Part shown: positions 23,649 to 37,111 of the stretch, one piece after another | Layout of the letters: the number at the start of each line of letters is the position of its first letter | How positions within the stretch are numbered: the first letter of the stretch is position 1 | Source of the DNA: Stromatinia cepivora | Lineage: Eukaryota; Ascomycota; Leotiomycetes; Helotiales; Sclerotiniaceae | DNA length: 64,000 bases | Reading direction: 5' to 3' | Assembly: GCA_014898415.1 (NCBI GenBank) | Contig: RCTD01000005.1 | Span: 2,418,001 to 2,482,000, forward strand | The notes under the pieces: model-generated | The model's database searches: none | Told to the model about the DNA's origin: nothing | What the model saw: the letters and a program-made list of their open reading frames with translations, nothing else | Program-made: the position numbers and the translations under genes

Positions 23649-24923
23649 CTTCTTGATTCTTGAGATGGCCAGGAGAAATCAAGACAGACTAGAAAATGGT
23701 TGGAGTTTTTGAAGATGCAAGTCGAGGACTTTGAGTTTGAAATTTTTACAACAATTCTTCGTCTCTTTATACGACTATCTAATTGTGCCACAATCATTAT
23801 CATCATACCGAATTGACATAGCTGATCTCAGCAAGCAAAATACGAGCCTCTTGGCAGCTCAAGAATGCTAGGATGCCAAGCCCGAGCTGTGCGGAACCGC
23901 GTCCATATAACTACCCCGCATCCGCCAAGATGTAAGGGACCGGGATACAATTCCTGTCAGGAGAGAAGTACATTCCATTGTGTCGCAAACTGGAAAACCA
24001 GGTGATACAAAACCTAAGTGAGAATATAGGATGACACGAAGATTTGACAATTTCAGCTTGAAGAGGTTCTATGCATCGCTATGCGTCAAATCACAGCAGT
24101 ACCTGCGCTCCGCCATGAGGCTAGATTATGATATGGATCGCCGGCGAAAAGAATGCTTGAGATATTTCATCCCTTAATTCAATAGCGATTGGTTCTCGAT
24201 AGCTTGTGAAGGTCATTTTCTCTTCTCAAGTCCTCGGCTTGGCCAGAAAGACTTTAGTTTCGTGTACAACGTGACTACGGTTCGTTCTTTCATCCAGTCG
24301 TTTCTTTGATTCCATGCTTTTACGTTACATTTATATCTTCAAAAGACCATAACACTTTGTTTAGTGGCTTGTTCAGCATGTGTTTTACGAAGGCATTAAT
24401 CCTACCGGTAAAGCATCCTGTGTGCATCAATCTTGCATATTCGGTTGACAGAGCACGTTTTCTCAATTAGGCAAAATAAGCTCGGATATGCAGCCGTGAG
24501 AAATTCTTCACGTTAGATGACGCCTCATGACATTTTGCTATGCTTCTCGGCATAAGAAGCCATCAGACCAAACAAATATACGGACGGGGACGAACGGATG
24601 TTCTACTTCTTTCAGTCCTTGGATTGACTGATTATGGAGCGGGAATAGACTAGATTCTCTAAGCAGCAAGATGAAATTCTATCGAGAAATGAGCTTCCTG
24701 TTGCTAAACGGGCATGTCCGATGATGGCTATGGTTTGCTCTATGAATCCACGTCTAGCCTTCACATATATCCTCACCTCCCTTCCTACTATATTGGTGCA
24801 AGAATGCCATCAAAGTTTCATGGCATCAAACAAGGATTGGAGCAGCCCAGGAATAATTTGTTACCGAGGAGTATAGGGCTCACATTCCAGTTTCGAGATT
24901 AGCATTCCTTTCCTCTAAATCTC
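23649..24923. other. spacer upstream of the cysteine-repeat gene
   Basis: About 1.3 kb, with the promoter of the minus-strand cysteine-repeat gene at its left end. A TATA-like tatacgac (plus strand tcgtctctttatacg) lies near 23765. No coding sequence is seen. Confidence 0.55.
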
Positions 24924-27541
24924 CTACCCTAGATAAGGTGGTGCTTCTTCACCAATATCTCTCTCAAACTTTCTTTTCTTCTCTATAACTTTCATTCTGA
25001 GCTCCCAAATACCATACCTTCCTCCAGGGTCTAAGTTATTCACAAGATCCCTCGCAAATCGTATCCAATTTCCTAGCAACTCTATCCATACTCTTTCCCC
25101 TCCATCATAAAGCCGTGTTAGATACCTAATTCTCGCAAAACATTGTCGGGCCATATCATAATCTACATTATTCCATACTCGTTCAAGACTTCTAAAACCA
25201 CAAGCTAGCTTCATGAGGCCTGTGCAAGTCAGTACGTAAGAGGATTGGCCTTCGTTTTGACCGATCCATGCAATCATTTCTTGACAATTGTCAATATGTC
25301 CTGAGATGTATTCGATGCGAGCTTGTGATATCACATTAATTTCTTTTCGATCCTCCGTATCAATTAGTCCAGTCGTTGTATCAGGGACAAAAAGATACAT
25401 CATCGCCAGTTCCAGATGATTTAATATAGTGCTGAAATGAATGGCCGGATGTGAAAGTTCTGTTTTCCATGCTAATTTGAGTTTTTGAATAAGTGCTCGC
25501 ATTCCCCGATTGAACTTCAAAAGATCAATTCGTCGGTCTGTAGAAATATTTTGGTTGAGCCTATCAAGGCGTAATTGGTTTTGCATTAGGGCTATGTGTT
25601 TCTCTGTTGCCTTCATTAAAACATTAAATATTTGCAGTCTATAATTTTCATCTTTTACGTTGTTTATTTCGTTGTCCTTGATCATAGTAATATATTCGTT
25701 AATATTCTGTCGTTGAACAATTGAATCCGACCAGAAAGCTGCTCCATGTTCTGCACTTTTGATTAGTTTATCCCCAATTTGGAAAATTTGCTTCTCGTCG
25801 GGTGTCCGGTTGGTAACATTTTTCAGTCGTTCCATGTCATCTACAAATGATTTTGTTTCATTTCTCAACGGAGAGACATGTACTCGTCCTGTGATATCAT
25901 CTCTACCCCAAACATATTCATCTTGGACTTTTATCCCCACACTAGCTTTCATTGTCCGGTAGTACAAGATCTTTTGGCCATATGGTCGAACCGCGTGCTC
26001 CCAAAACGAGGCGGACTGTACATCTTCGTAGACTGTTACTGGAATGGGATGTAAGTATTTATAATCTGGAGGTTGCGGCTCTCCGTCAAGTTGGGGATTT
26101 TCAATGGAAGTCGTATAAGTTAAAATCATTTCCATGGTTGGCCAAGGCGTCACTAGCCATTAGCCCAAGGGGCGATTTCTCCATATTGTTCCGTTCAGCA
26201 TTCTTCTATGTATCCTCCATTAATCTATTACATATGTCAGAGCTTTTTTTGGTAATTGTAACTTGGTTATGGAGGTAGTCCAACCTACGGCATTTTCGTA
26301 CGAATATCCTAGCTCGGCCAGAGCTTCATCTTCAAAATATGGTTCGCTGGGTACGGATGGGGTTGTCATCTTGACGTTGCGATTGGGATGGTTTCTAATC
26401 AATTCCATAGCATGGATTAATTCGTGGACTATCTATCGTGTCTTAACTCTTATTATCCAAAGATTGGGATTTCGTGAATATGCCCAGTAGCAGGCGCTGA
26501 AGAAAAGGACTTACTACAACAGCCATTCGCCACGATATAGCATACCTTTCGGCATGATTCAAATACTTATCTACAACTAATGGAGTTACATAATTGACAT
26601 TCAACATAAGTACGATGTTATACCGCGGCTGCTCTTTAGGGTCAGTTGGGTGCCGCTGATTCCAGCGCAGATGCGCAAAAGCTAGAGTGTTACGATCAGG
26701 ATAAATACTTTCATCAATATCTGGATCGATCTCGCCCGTGTATGGGTTCTTTCCGGGCTCGAAAAAAGAGAATAGAATGTCATAGTCTTTTAAGAGGCAA
26801 TCGGTAAGTATTCTTTCGCGGGCTTCTATTGTTTCTTGCCTGCTATAAGGCGAAGGTCGAAAGGTAAAAGATTGGAGATCGGGGACATCGAGTAGGTTTC
26901 GATGGGGTGCTACCGGGACGCGAGTGGCAAGAAGCAAAGCATCGAACTAGAATCGGAGTTAGTGCTAGCTCCAATTCTATTAATACACAAAATTCCAATT
27001 CACATATTGGCAAAGAATGACGAACCCAGGGTAACATATGACTCGATAGCAAATACTGACTCGCAATCGCCAAACTCGGCCGCAGTGCATTCCATACATG
27101 TTCATTCCCAGAAACCCACTCCCCATACTTCCCATCTTCTCCGTCCCCACTTTGTCCCCAGTCATCAATACGAATCGCCTCTTTCCTCCCAAACATCTTC
27201 CCCGTACTATCCCATTGATTTCTTCGCAATAAAGATAAGATAGGTAGAGTAGCTAATGTGGATGCAGCCATAGGCCGTTCGCTAATAGCATCGAGATTTA
27301 GTAGTTCGCGGGTAGTGAAGGAGTGAAGACGATTTTTTTGGTGCGCTTCGATGGTATCCCAGTCGCGGGGAGAGGACTGGGGTGGGGGGAAAGATGGAAA
27401 GGTACTAGGGCGGGGAGTGAGGTCGCTGTGTCCGTCCGCGAAGTCGTAGTAGCGGAGGGCAAAGGAGGAGGGTTTTGGGGTTGGGCCTAGGCCTAGCATG
27501 GTGTTGCGGGAAGCGGTGGATAGCATTTTGGATAGAGGCAT
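24924..27541 (-). CDS. orphan fungal protein with HELIH gluzincin-like motif
   Basis: Four-exon model, complement of 24924-26152, 26285-26432, 26515-26946 and 27026-27541, about 774 residues, frame-consistent throughout. The intron at 26433-26514 has a good GTAAGT donor. The other two (26947-27025 and 26153-26284) use weaker GTTCGT and GTTGGA donors, though both have good branch sites (CTAAC, GCTAATG) and CTAG acceptors. Exon 2 carries a cytoskeletal/solute-like mixed region (FRPSPYSRQETIEARERIL). The exon 2/3 junction creates HELIH at residues 319-323, followed by EPYFEDEALAELG with E352 and E356. HExxH plus a downstream E-x3-E is the zinc-site pattern of gluzincin peptidases. The large C-terminal exon is helical and Arg/Glu-rich and has no recognisable domain. 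No signal peptide is visible. Whether the site binds zinc or cuts peptides is untested. Confidence 0.75.
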
Positions 27542-30500
27542 AGAATTTAGGGCTTTCGGTGAAGTGGTGAATTGGTATGGCTACGGGTTATGTTGCTTTG
27601 GATTTTAGTTCTAGTGGTACACATCTTTCATTGCTGGCTTTCTTTGTCGCCTTTGTTCACGAATCTGTGTTGCGATTTTCTTGCAACGCTTTGAGAAAGG
27701 TAGTTTAACATGCTTTATGGACTGTTCCTTTGTTGATGCTTTTCTGCTTTATTTGATTCTAATGAATGAGGTGAAGTTTTTACTCTGAACTGATCCACTC
27801 CCTGCATACCTGGTCCAGGAATTTTTAGAACCTTGAACATGCTATTCTGTGGCATAAACATGTTCGCTCTTGGGGCCATTGGTATAATCAGATAACCTTG
27901 CTACGGCGTGGCAGTCAGAATTTTCAGGAATTTGAAGCGTCAAAGATCTTAGTGGTGTTCAGAAATTTTTTTACGATAGTTACTGCATATGAAAATGTGA
28001 TCTGAAGTAGCCTTGTCTTGAGACAGCGGAAATTTTCGGAGAAAATGAGTGACAACAATACGTGATCCGTAACAGCCAAAAGTACAACTGAGATGAGATG
28101 AGGTTGCCTAATTGTGTCATACTTTTGACCAGAATTTTGGAGATAATGAATGTAAGACATCGGGATCTTCAAAGCATGGTCAAGAACCTGACCCTGGCCG
28201 TAATCATCATCAGTAACTTTTGAAGAGGGAAAATACATGCGTGATATAGGATTATTATATAGTCGCTATGAGAAGTAGTCATGACCAAACGAGGAATTTG
28301 AGCAATATAAGAGGATTAACTTGGTGTTTCGGCTAATGACTTTTTGAAATTGTATGTACTAGTATACTACAATCCGATTTTGTCGGCCCTTTTGAACCAG
28401 TAATATATAAATATGAGTACAGTTTGATTATTTTATTGCATAACAAAACTTACAAAACCGTGCCATTGAAGAATATGTCGGCATTGACTTTGATTTTGCC
28501 CATCGCTCAGTAAGATTCAGACTCATTGTCAAAGAACCTCCGTTTGTAATAGAGCCGCGTTTCCAAGGTGATTTTAAGTAGCGACAATGGGTTATTCAGC
28601 GATAGCAATAAATAATCAATACCAGTCAAACGTCTGGTCTACAATATTGTTTCAGCAAATGTCATATATCATACCCAAGCTTTCCAGGGATTGGATGATT
28701 TGGCTCCTTGTCCTATACTTTGGCTGCGCACGAAGATTTTTAGGGTCACAGAACCATTGGCAAGGTTTTCAGATGCCCTTAAACTCTAACTAGAGAATAA
28801 TCTCTCTTAATAGTTTTGTCGAACTACGGCAGTCCTCGGGTTAAATTCCCCGGGTAGCTTTTGAACCATCATAAGTCCAGATAAGTTAGATTCACTTCTC
28901 AAAAAAGCCAAGGTTACTTCATGATCTAGGGCTTCTTTAAGCCATCGGTGGACTTAACATCTCGGCGGGAAAGCATCTTGCGGAAGATCGCCGTGGATTC
29001 AACCAAGATAGTTTTGAAAGCCAGGCCTCAAGCCGTTAGAACAATTTACGGTGTTGTGGTTTAAGTAATTCCTGTGGACATCTCAAACTTCAACGTAGTT
29101 GGAAAGTAACATGGCGAAGTTTCCCATTTGAGATGACAAAAAAACAATCTTGAGGACAACGAATAAAATTAGTCACGCCGACGAAGAATGGCAGAGGTGG
29201 TATAAGTCTCGCGTTTTACCCTCTTAATCGTCGGATTCTTTTCTCTTCGAGAGCAAGTTGAATTCTCGGAAGCGGGGCTGGATGGACGGCAAAGCAATCT
29301 CAATCATCTCCTCATCTCTTCACCTCGACTTCTCTTCACTACAAATCTAGAGAAAATAGCTTCGTTTCCAAGACGAGGAAAAACTTCATTTCGACTCGGC
29401 AGTCTTTGGCACATTATTTAAGTCACTTATCGGAATTATGTATCAATATTAGCCTTAATGATTCGTGAATAACAGCTTGAAGATGACATCTTGATCTATT
29501 TCATTGTGTTAGACTATCATTCAAGTTAAATAAGTATGAATTTATCAGAACAAATGTTCTCTTACAGTCAGGTTTTCGATCTGAAGCACCAATACATGAA
29601 GTTCAGATTCTGACAACGCAAAGTGGAACGAACAATGAAACCTGGGTGTTATTACTTTCGCTAGTGAAAAACATGTATCCGCAACTAGCTACATATATTC
29701 AATGCACATACCATTCTATTCAATACATAATGCATGAAAGTTGTGGGGAAAGTCAACTCAAGTACTAGTACTTTGCTATCGCGGTATGGCATCTCTCCTA
29801 TCGTGTTGTAGACTCTAACTGGCAACTTTTTTGACAATTCTAGAAGAATGCAGATACATTTATATTTTTACAACTCATTCTAGGTCCGGAAATAACTCAC
29901 AGATTGTAGCCAAGCTACAGATATTGATCTGGCTTTGGCGCATATTTGTCATAATTTGACACTAGGCAGCTCCATCTTCCTCTCACTAATACAAACCCTT
30001 ATCACTTCCACTATAAAAGCACCCTTCCCTCAGCTAAGTTACTGTACAAAAACCTGAATGTTTTTATTAAAATACAATGAGCAGCATTGTGCGCAGAACT
30101 TGCACCCTCAATCTCACGATTGGCTTCCGACTTGTCTCTTGCATCCCTCACAATCAGTCGCTAAATAAAAATGAAGAATGTAATTTATGAGCAATAGCAA
30201 GAATAAATGTAAAAGAATACTTATAAGACCGGAAAATGGATATATGGTGAATAGCTTCAGAAATAACAATAAAGATTTCGGACAACTTCCAACATTCGAG
30301 TTTGGGGCGCAAGAATTCCTGAATTTCTCCTACCAGAAGGTTGGTACTAGGAATCTGCACGCTTGCGTCTCGCAGCCTTTCGAATTCTGGTGTGGAGTAG
30401 TTATTCTTCTACTAAACAAAGAATTTAGCCGATGTGTGTTTATATGCCGTCAATTGAAGAAGGTGGAGCTGCGGGCTCGATCGGTAGCTTAAAGATCGAG

Positions 30501-33500
30501 ATGTGGGAGTGTATCTTGCAAACCTCGAGTCTTCCTAGTATATCATACATTCTATCATATTTTAACTTGACGAATATAAGGCGCCTTCATATATAAGTGT
30601 CAAACTATTAGCATTTCTAGCTCTCAAGCTAAAGAGACATTGCTCCTTACTCCTCGATTAAGCCACAACCCGTCACCGCATATAGGAACTATAGAGTTGA
30701 AATTTTTTTCCCCTTATTAATCAATGTTTCTGCAGTTTTTGCGAAATATTTGAGTTGATAAATTTAAATGATGACAAAAAACAGCTGTCAAGATGCGCAG
30801 AAGACAGAAAAGCGAAAAGGAATGGATGAGCGCAGTGACAGTGTTGGAATCTTCTCCCTTTTTTTTTTCTTCTTAGGATTCAGCTGTAGCATTTATTGTT
30901 ATGCTTTGCTTGAGCTATACGGGAATTGGTATTACATGGATTAAGAAGATTTACAGAAACCTTGGCCAGGTTTTGACTAGCAGCAATCGGACTGAGCAGA
31001 CTTTCAGGAAGATTCGGGAGTTAAAGACAGAAATCAGTGGTAAATCTAGTGGGTTGTCATATTGATACGCGATTTAACTACGTTTACGAAGAAAAATAAG
31101 CGAAGATGATAGTAATCATTATTCTGCTATCATTTTTTCTAATGGCTATTGTGAAAAAACCTTTGGTCCACCATTTTGATATTGACTTTTTCTTGCAAAG
31201 TAGTACCGAAATAAGGCTGGCACAAACTTGAGAGATTCTTTTCCCATGAGTTTGCGCCATATCCCACAAAATTGTGAGTTCTCTATAGGTTTGTAGAGAT
31301 CAACTATTGCGATGTAGGTCGGTTTATATACCCCGATTTTAAAACCACAACGCTGCTTTCGACTATATGAAGGCACTGTATGCATCTAACTATATGGGAA
31401 CCAGGTCTAGACTGGTTCACTCCGCGCGCTTTCTTTGGTATGATAGTTGCAAAAGACTTCCGCCCATCAGCTGAGGCGATCGGACGGGGTTGTAAGGAAT
31501 CAAAGATCATGTTTGTGAGATAATACTACCAAAGAAATGAACTTCCTTTGAATGAAGCGACGCCAGTGACTACCTGTTAAATGACAATACAAGGGTGAAG
31601 AAGAAAGGCATCGGTGAAGAAAAAGCAAAGGAGTCTATGAACTCATACGAAGATGCGATTCAGTCACAGGCGGAATACACAATCAGAGGGTCCGGATAAT
31701 CTGGATACAAATCTATTACCTATAAAGAATTCTACTCTACTTTGGATGTAGCGTGGATAATCCAATAAGAACTCAAAGAACCCGATTTTGAGTACTTCGC
31801 TGCGCGAAGCCTTTGAGTTTATTTATATTTACGAAGCTTCGTGGCTTCTAGAAGCCAGGTCGGGACTATACAACGGCAAATCTATGGTTTCGGTTGTTTC
31901 CCAAACTTTATTTGCAGACAAAGTCCTAATATCAACTGACAGTAAAGGCCAAAAAAAAATGATAGCAGCCATCAAGGAATTAACATGCCATACTATCATC
32001 TCAATCTTATTCATTTTGATGACTTTGTTGTCACGCACCTCATTCCAGATTGCGCCAGCTCAAATTTGGAATAGATGATTCATGCCAAATGTCCACTTCA
32101 ATACAAAGCCCATAAACTTGAACCTGCCAACGGGAATTGCTGTGTTGGCGACCCAAGGTTGCGCGCAATTAGGCGTATTTAAGCTCTCTGTTGGGCGCTA
32201 GAAAGTAGGCCAGGAATTTCTAGGCGTAGAAGCTAGAGAAGCGGGGTTAGAGTTGAAAAACTTGATAAATAGTGAATGAAAGAAGGTGGACAGAATTCAA
32301 GAGTAATGTTCACTCAATGGCCAATATTATTATTTGTGCGTCTATTATTCTTCTTTTCTTTATAAAATTTTACAAAATTCCCTGATTTTTACAGCGAGAT
32401 TCCGTGGAGCCAGAAGAAACTAGACATGGAGTTCGGGGGGCACGGTGTTTCTGAGGATCTGAGGACAAAATCCAAAGTTTGCGTGACACATTGGATATTC
32501 TCGAGCAATTACCCTACCCCCAATCTACCAGTTGTTAGCATTGTTAGCTGATGGAGGACGGTAGAAATTGGTCGAAATAAAGATAACGGTTAATTTAAAA
32601 CGACAACACTGTCGTGTCAAGCTTTAAGGCGGCGGGGGATCTCTTCGGCTTGATGGCTGGCTATATTTCCTCGCCTCGAATATACCACCCTTTATGGATA
32701 AGCTCGTTGTGTGATTACTTGCCTCCTCCCATTGAAATGTAAAAAGCGAACGAAAACTTTTGATAATGAGGATTCTTCGCCTTCTATTGGCTATATAAAC
32801 AATGCGCCAAAAAAACTCGGCTGGTTAGGTGGATCATCACCGGAGATTCACACCGAGGAAAATAATGAGGAATACATGGGGAATCTCTTAATTAAAGATG
32901 CTAGGAGCCATAGCTCCAGCATCTCTTCAAAGATATAAATAGTGGACATTCTCAAAGCAGTATGATTAAGAACGATCATGGGTAATCTGAAGAGTAAGGG
33001 GGTGGCCCATTTGATGTTCCCAAAGACTTATAAAGTGAACTGGGGGTTTTGTTGTGCATGATATACAACTACAGAGTCAAAGTTAATATCCGTGGTGGAT
33101 TTTCTCTTGGTGAAATTTCTTTTTCATGATCTTGTTAGCCCCTATTCATAAGCGACAGTGGGAACAATTAATGACCATCACAATTCTAATATAGCAATCA
33201 CTATCTATACTATTAATGCGATTAGTGAACAAGCTTTGATCTATAAAGCATTTTATTGAACACTAGGATTTCTAAATTTTGATACAACGATAGTACTGGT
33301 TGAATGCCTATAATAGACAGCAACGATTCGACCACGGCAGATGATAGTATATTGGATCATCGATAGTATGAGATCGTTGAGTCTTAGACCCTAGAGCCCA
33401 TCCGCCCGCACTTTCCTCCTTTCAACTCAAATAAATCAACCATGAGGCCTATGACGTGCTTTAGGACTCCAACAAGAAGCGGTTGGACCTATAATTGACT

Positions 33501-35863
33501 CTGCCAACAGGAATAGTCTCTTCGAAGTTGCAATAACTGGAAGGTAGAGGGGGTATGTGTGCACCAATAATTAAAACTTTGATGCTCCTAGTGGGGCTAT
33601 TGTAGTTGACATTGAGCTGGGGATAGAATACTGAGAATGGTGAATAAGAATTGGTCATGGAAGAGAAGAGGGGTCGATTGCGGGATTGAAAAGTATGTTG
33701 GAAACGGTGAATGAAATCTCATGACTCTTTGAGCTGAGAATGATGGAGTAACACCTGCATGATAGCCTGACACTCATTTATATAATGAGTAGACTTTGCT
33801 AGTTTGAATAGTAGCTGGATTTTTGATGAAGACGCGCCAACATGTCTTGCTATACCAGGCGACTTTTGCTCTTTGAGTTAGCTTGAGGGGCCCGGATTCC
33901 TGGAGTCAATTATTTCATGGATATTTATAACCTGTAGTTGTTAATTATTGGTCCACATTTCCAATCTTACACTTGATTTTGGAGAATGACGATAATTATT
34001 TCAATACAGATGATACAGTTGATAATTCACGCTGATAGAAAGGCAACAAAGATCTGTAATCCAAAAAGTGGAGCGGGTACCGAAGAGCAACAAAGTGGGT
34101 GAGTGCATGATTAAGATTTGACTCCTCGCACCCTTAAGCATTCACCTATCTGTGTGCCTAACCCACAGTAACCATGACTTGAGTATTATATAAACACACC
34201 AAATTCTTTCAGAATAGATATTGTCGGAATATGAATCACGTGCATGGTAAGGATGGTAAGGATCACGTGCCCACTAGTATTCGCACTAGTGCCTCGGCAT
34301 GCACCATTATATAGCTCCTCACCTTCCATAGATTCTAGCTCTTCAAGCAAATCAAAACGTATTAACTATAAGAGTATTATACGTTCGTCGATAAGCTTCA
34401 CTTCCCCGTATTACAGTTGTCCCGACAGATATCAAGAAACAATTCAAACTTTTTAAGCATTTCTAAGTGGTAGTGGATGGGCAAAGTGCATCTTCGTCTG
34501 CTTTTTGGGGTGGCTTGTTTTCTTTTCTATATTACCTTGTGGATCTCGTCTGGCTGCGGGTGCTGAAGTGGATTAAGGAAAGAGAAGAACAGCATGGCAT
34601 GATCTTGAGAGGAGAGTAGAGACAATAATGGAAAAAGAATTCAGATGATAATGGTGCGCTCCTCAAACCACTTAGGCACTTAGGAAACCCTATTTGAAAC
34701 TTCTCTGAAGGTTCGATCTCCGGGATTCAGAGAAGTATACGTGTCGTATGTTCAGGGTTAGTCATGTTGATGAAAGGGGACAAGACTGATTAATAAGCAT
34801 GCAGACCTCCTCATCACGACCCAGCAATATGTCGTAGCCATCTCCTTCAAAACTGCACAATAAGCTCTACATAAGCATCATATTTTTTTTCCATGATTAG
34901 ATAGCGAAGACGACGAATCAATTCTGATATTTCTGTCAAGGCGCTGGAAAGGCCACGCTCAAGTGTTAAGCTGGTAAATACTTGAAAGCTTGTGCGTTGT
35001 CGAGACATTCTTGATCTATTGTTTAGTGGGATGGAAAGAAGGATTTTCACCTTGATTTTTGGAATAACCGGAAATGACAACGACAAAATGGTCAAGTGGA
35101 GATGGGATAAGATTAAGATTAAGATAAAGAATTGACATATATACTAATATGATATAAGCACGCCGATTATAGAACGGTCAAACAACGCTTCCTTAAACTG
35201 TTCCAAACCAAAGAACTATAAATTCATGTTACATTGCTCACGATTTCCATGAAGTATCTCAGGGATTCAAATCCTGAAGATGAAAGAACTATATAAGTTT
35301 GGTGCTGAAGTGCAGTGTAGTCAGAACACGTGGAGGTTAGGTGAGGGCAAGCGAGTGAATAAGTGATCAATCTTGTTAAGATTTAAAAGCTATAGCTCCT
35401 TCAACACCCAAGATCATCTCCTTCGCAGCTTTATCACGTCATATCATTGCTGCAGATTTTTCCAGTTCTTAAAAGCAAAAACTATTTTCATTGCCTTACC
35501 GTTCTATCCCTGTCCCTAACCTTTCTCAAGGTGGTGAATGCGATCTCAAAACCTGATATATAGTGGCGATTCAATAGTAGAGACCTATTTAATATCTTCC
35601 ATTAGGAAGACTCCTGTTTTCTTTTGCACACAGATATCACCGGTCTTAGACCAAAAGGGCTGGCTTTGGTAAACAATTGTCCTCCAAAGGCAAAAATATG
35701 TCAGGTAAATATGCTATAGATCTGCCCTCCATTAAGCCAGCAAAAGCTTGAGCAGCGGTAGCATCATGTTCCGATCTCAAATTGGGTTCTCGTTTGGTCC
35801 TCAGCACTTCATCAAAAGGCAGTGAAATTTATTTAGAAGACAATGAGCAAAACATAAAGCACA
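27542..35863. other. gene desert, left part
   Basis: About 8.3 kb of AT-rich DNA with only short, feature-free frames (none above about 100 codons). A nested hairpin lies at 31771-31818 (8-bp arms ACTCAAAG/CTTTGAGT around CTTCGC/GCGAAG). The motif gaagcggggct occurs near 29268 and again near 39609, with gaagcggggtt near 32241. TATA-like elements appear near 34187 (+) and 33780 (readable as TATATAA on -). A frame at 34847-35095 (-) contains an Arg/Leu-rich MSRQRTSFQVF stretch, but its start is uncertain. No tRNA, rRNA or retroelement proteins were seen. Confidence 0.6.
34187..34194 (+). promoter_or_regulatory. TATA-box candidate
   Basis: TATATAAA. An ATG 37 bases downstream opens a 27-codon frame (34231 on) with no recognisable product. 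Confidence 0.3.
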
Positions 35864-35871
35864 ACGATTGG
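35864..35871. repeat. left target-site duplication
   Basis: ACGATTGG, repeated exactly at 36401-36408 on the other side of the element. Confidence 0.85.
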
Positions 35872-36400
35872 TAGGCTGCGCAAAAATTATCTGTACCCAT
35901 AAGTTATCCGCAGATAATCCGCTCCGTGGGTACCCATCAAAGGTCCTACCCGTTTTGCGGATTACCCATTCAGATTTAAAATTACCTGTTCTATTATAAA
36001 TAATCTATCTATTTATAAATAAATAAATTATTCACAAATAATTTATAGATATACAGATAATTTGTAAATAATCTATGGATATATAGATTATTTATAGATA
36101 ATCTACAAATTATTTATAGATTATCTATTTTTTGTTTAAATTTGAAGCTATTCTTAAATCATTTTATAACCCAAAAGTAATCCAAATTTAGATTTATATT
36201 AATTTTTATACTAATTATAAAATTATATTAGTTTTATAAAATATCATACAATATACAAATAAATAAATACTTATGGATAATTTGTATCCGCTTTATAGAT
36301 TACCCATCCCAAATTTTGAATTATTTGCTCCGCTACAGATAATCCGCGGATTACCTATCAAGATCATTACCCGTCCTATGGGTACCCGTTGCGCAGCCTA
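35872..36400. mobile_element. non-autonomous hAT-type transposon (MITE), 529 bp
   Basis: The element begins TAGGCTGCGCAA and ends with the exact inverse TTGCGCAGCCTA, a 12-bp perfect terminal inverted repeat. It is flanked on both sides by the 8-bp direct repeat ACGATTGG. Eight-base duplications with short terminal repeats are the hallmark of the hAT superfamily. Subterminal DNA has several copies of gataatccgc / gcggattacc and of gggtaccc in both orientations, as expected for transposase-binding sites. The interior (about 35980-36290) is extremely AT-rich, with many variants of atttatagataatc. There is no transposase ORF, so movement would need an enzyme from elsewhere. Intact ends and an identical duplication suggest a fairly recent insertion. 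Confidence 0.85.
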
Positions 36401-36408
36401 ACGATTGG
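36401..36408. repeat. right target-site duplication
   Basis: ACGATTGG, identical to 35864-35871. Confidence 0.85.
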
Positions 36409-37030
36409 CATAGGCGGCAATGATACTTATGACGACCCCTCACGGTTCCTTCTTCACTTGAATATAGAACCTCCAATAGTCCATAAGAAGCATTTGCATA
36501 CTCGGGTATGAGTTTGGATAAAATCTTTCTTCCCTGGTACATAAGACCCGTTTATAGATTCCAGATTTAATAGATAGAGAACTCCATTACAGGCTTCGTA
36601 TTAACAAACTGGAAGGTGAGAGACTGGTTGAATAGCTGGGTGAGGATTCTCATGTAAATGAATCATTGTTAGCGCGATGAACTAACCAAATAAGAAGCAT
36701 TCACTTTCCAACTGAATTATATCTACCCTAGAACTATTAAGTCTATGGAACCTCGTTCTTTTCGATATTTCTCCGGTGAAAAATTCAATCATAGCTGAGC
36801 AACTAGAAGCAAGGTTGCAGCCAAGTATTTGACATAAAAATTCGGGAGTTGATATTTTTCTGAGTATCCGTGACCTAAGCTTAAGGTTTTGCCCTCAACC
36901 CAGGAGGGGATTCCTCATCTCGTTCTGGATAGCTGGTGAAGGGACAGCAAAACCAACAGAAAATGATAAAAAAAATGCAATTGATAATGAAAATACATTG
37001 AACATAGAACAATTCATTAATCTTTTTCTT

Positions 37031-37111
37031 CTAGACTTCAAGTGAGGCACTGTATTTCACGAATGCAAACACATGTAAGAGGCCCACGGCAAGTGCTGTG
37101 GTGTAGGCCAT
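37031..37111 (-). CDS. possible 26-residue hydrophobic peptide
   Basis: The frame MAYTTALAVGLLHVFAFVKY... is hydrophobic like a signal or membrane segment. A TATATATG element lies about 35-45 bases upstream on the same strand. There is no homology I can name. It may be a short peptide gene, a first exon, or chance. Confidence 0.15.
   Translation of the reverse strand: MAYTTALAVGLLHVFAFVKYSASLEV

Noticed and set aside
31771..31818. Nested hairpin as a possible terminator or small RNA
   Set aside because: No gene or promoter is placed to use it, and similar palindromes are expected by chance in AT-rich spacers.
34702..34716. Second T-loop-like ggttcgatctcc
   Set aside because: Does not fit the B-box consensus and no cloverleaf forms around it.
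35258..35276. tRNA T-arm-like sequence (ggattcaaatcc)
   Set aside because: No A box, no acceptor or anticodon stems can be drawn in the preceding 70 bases.
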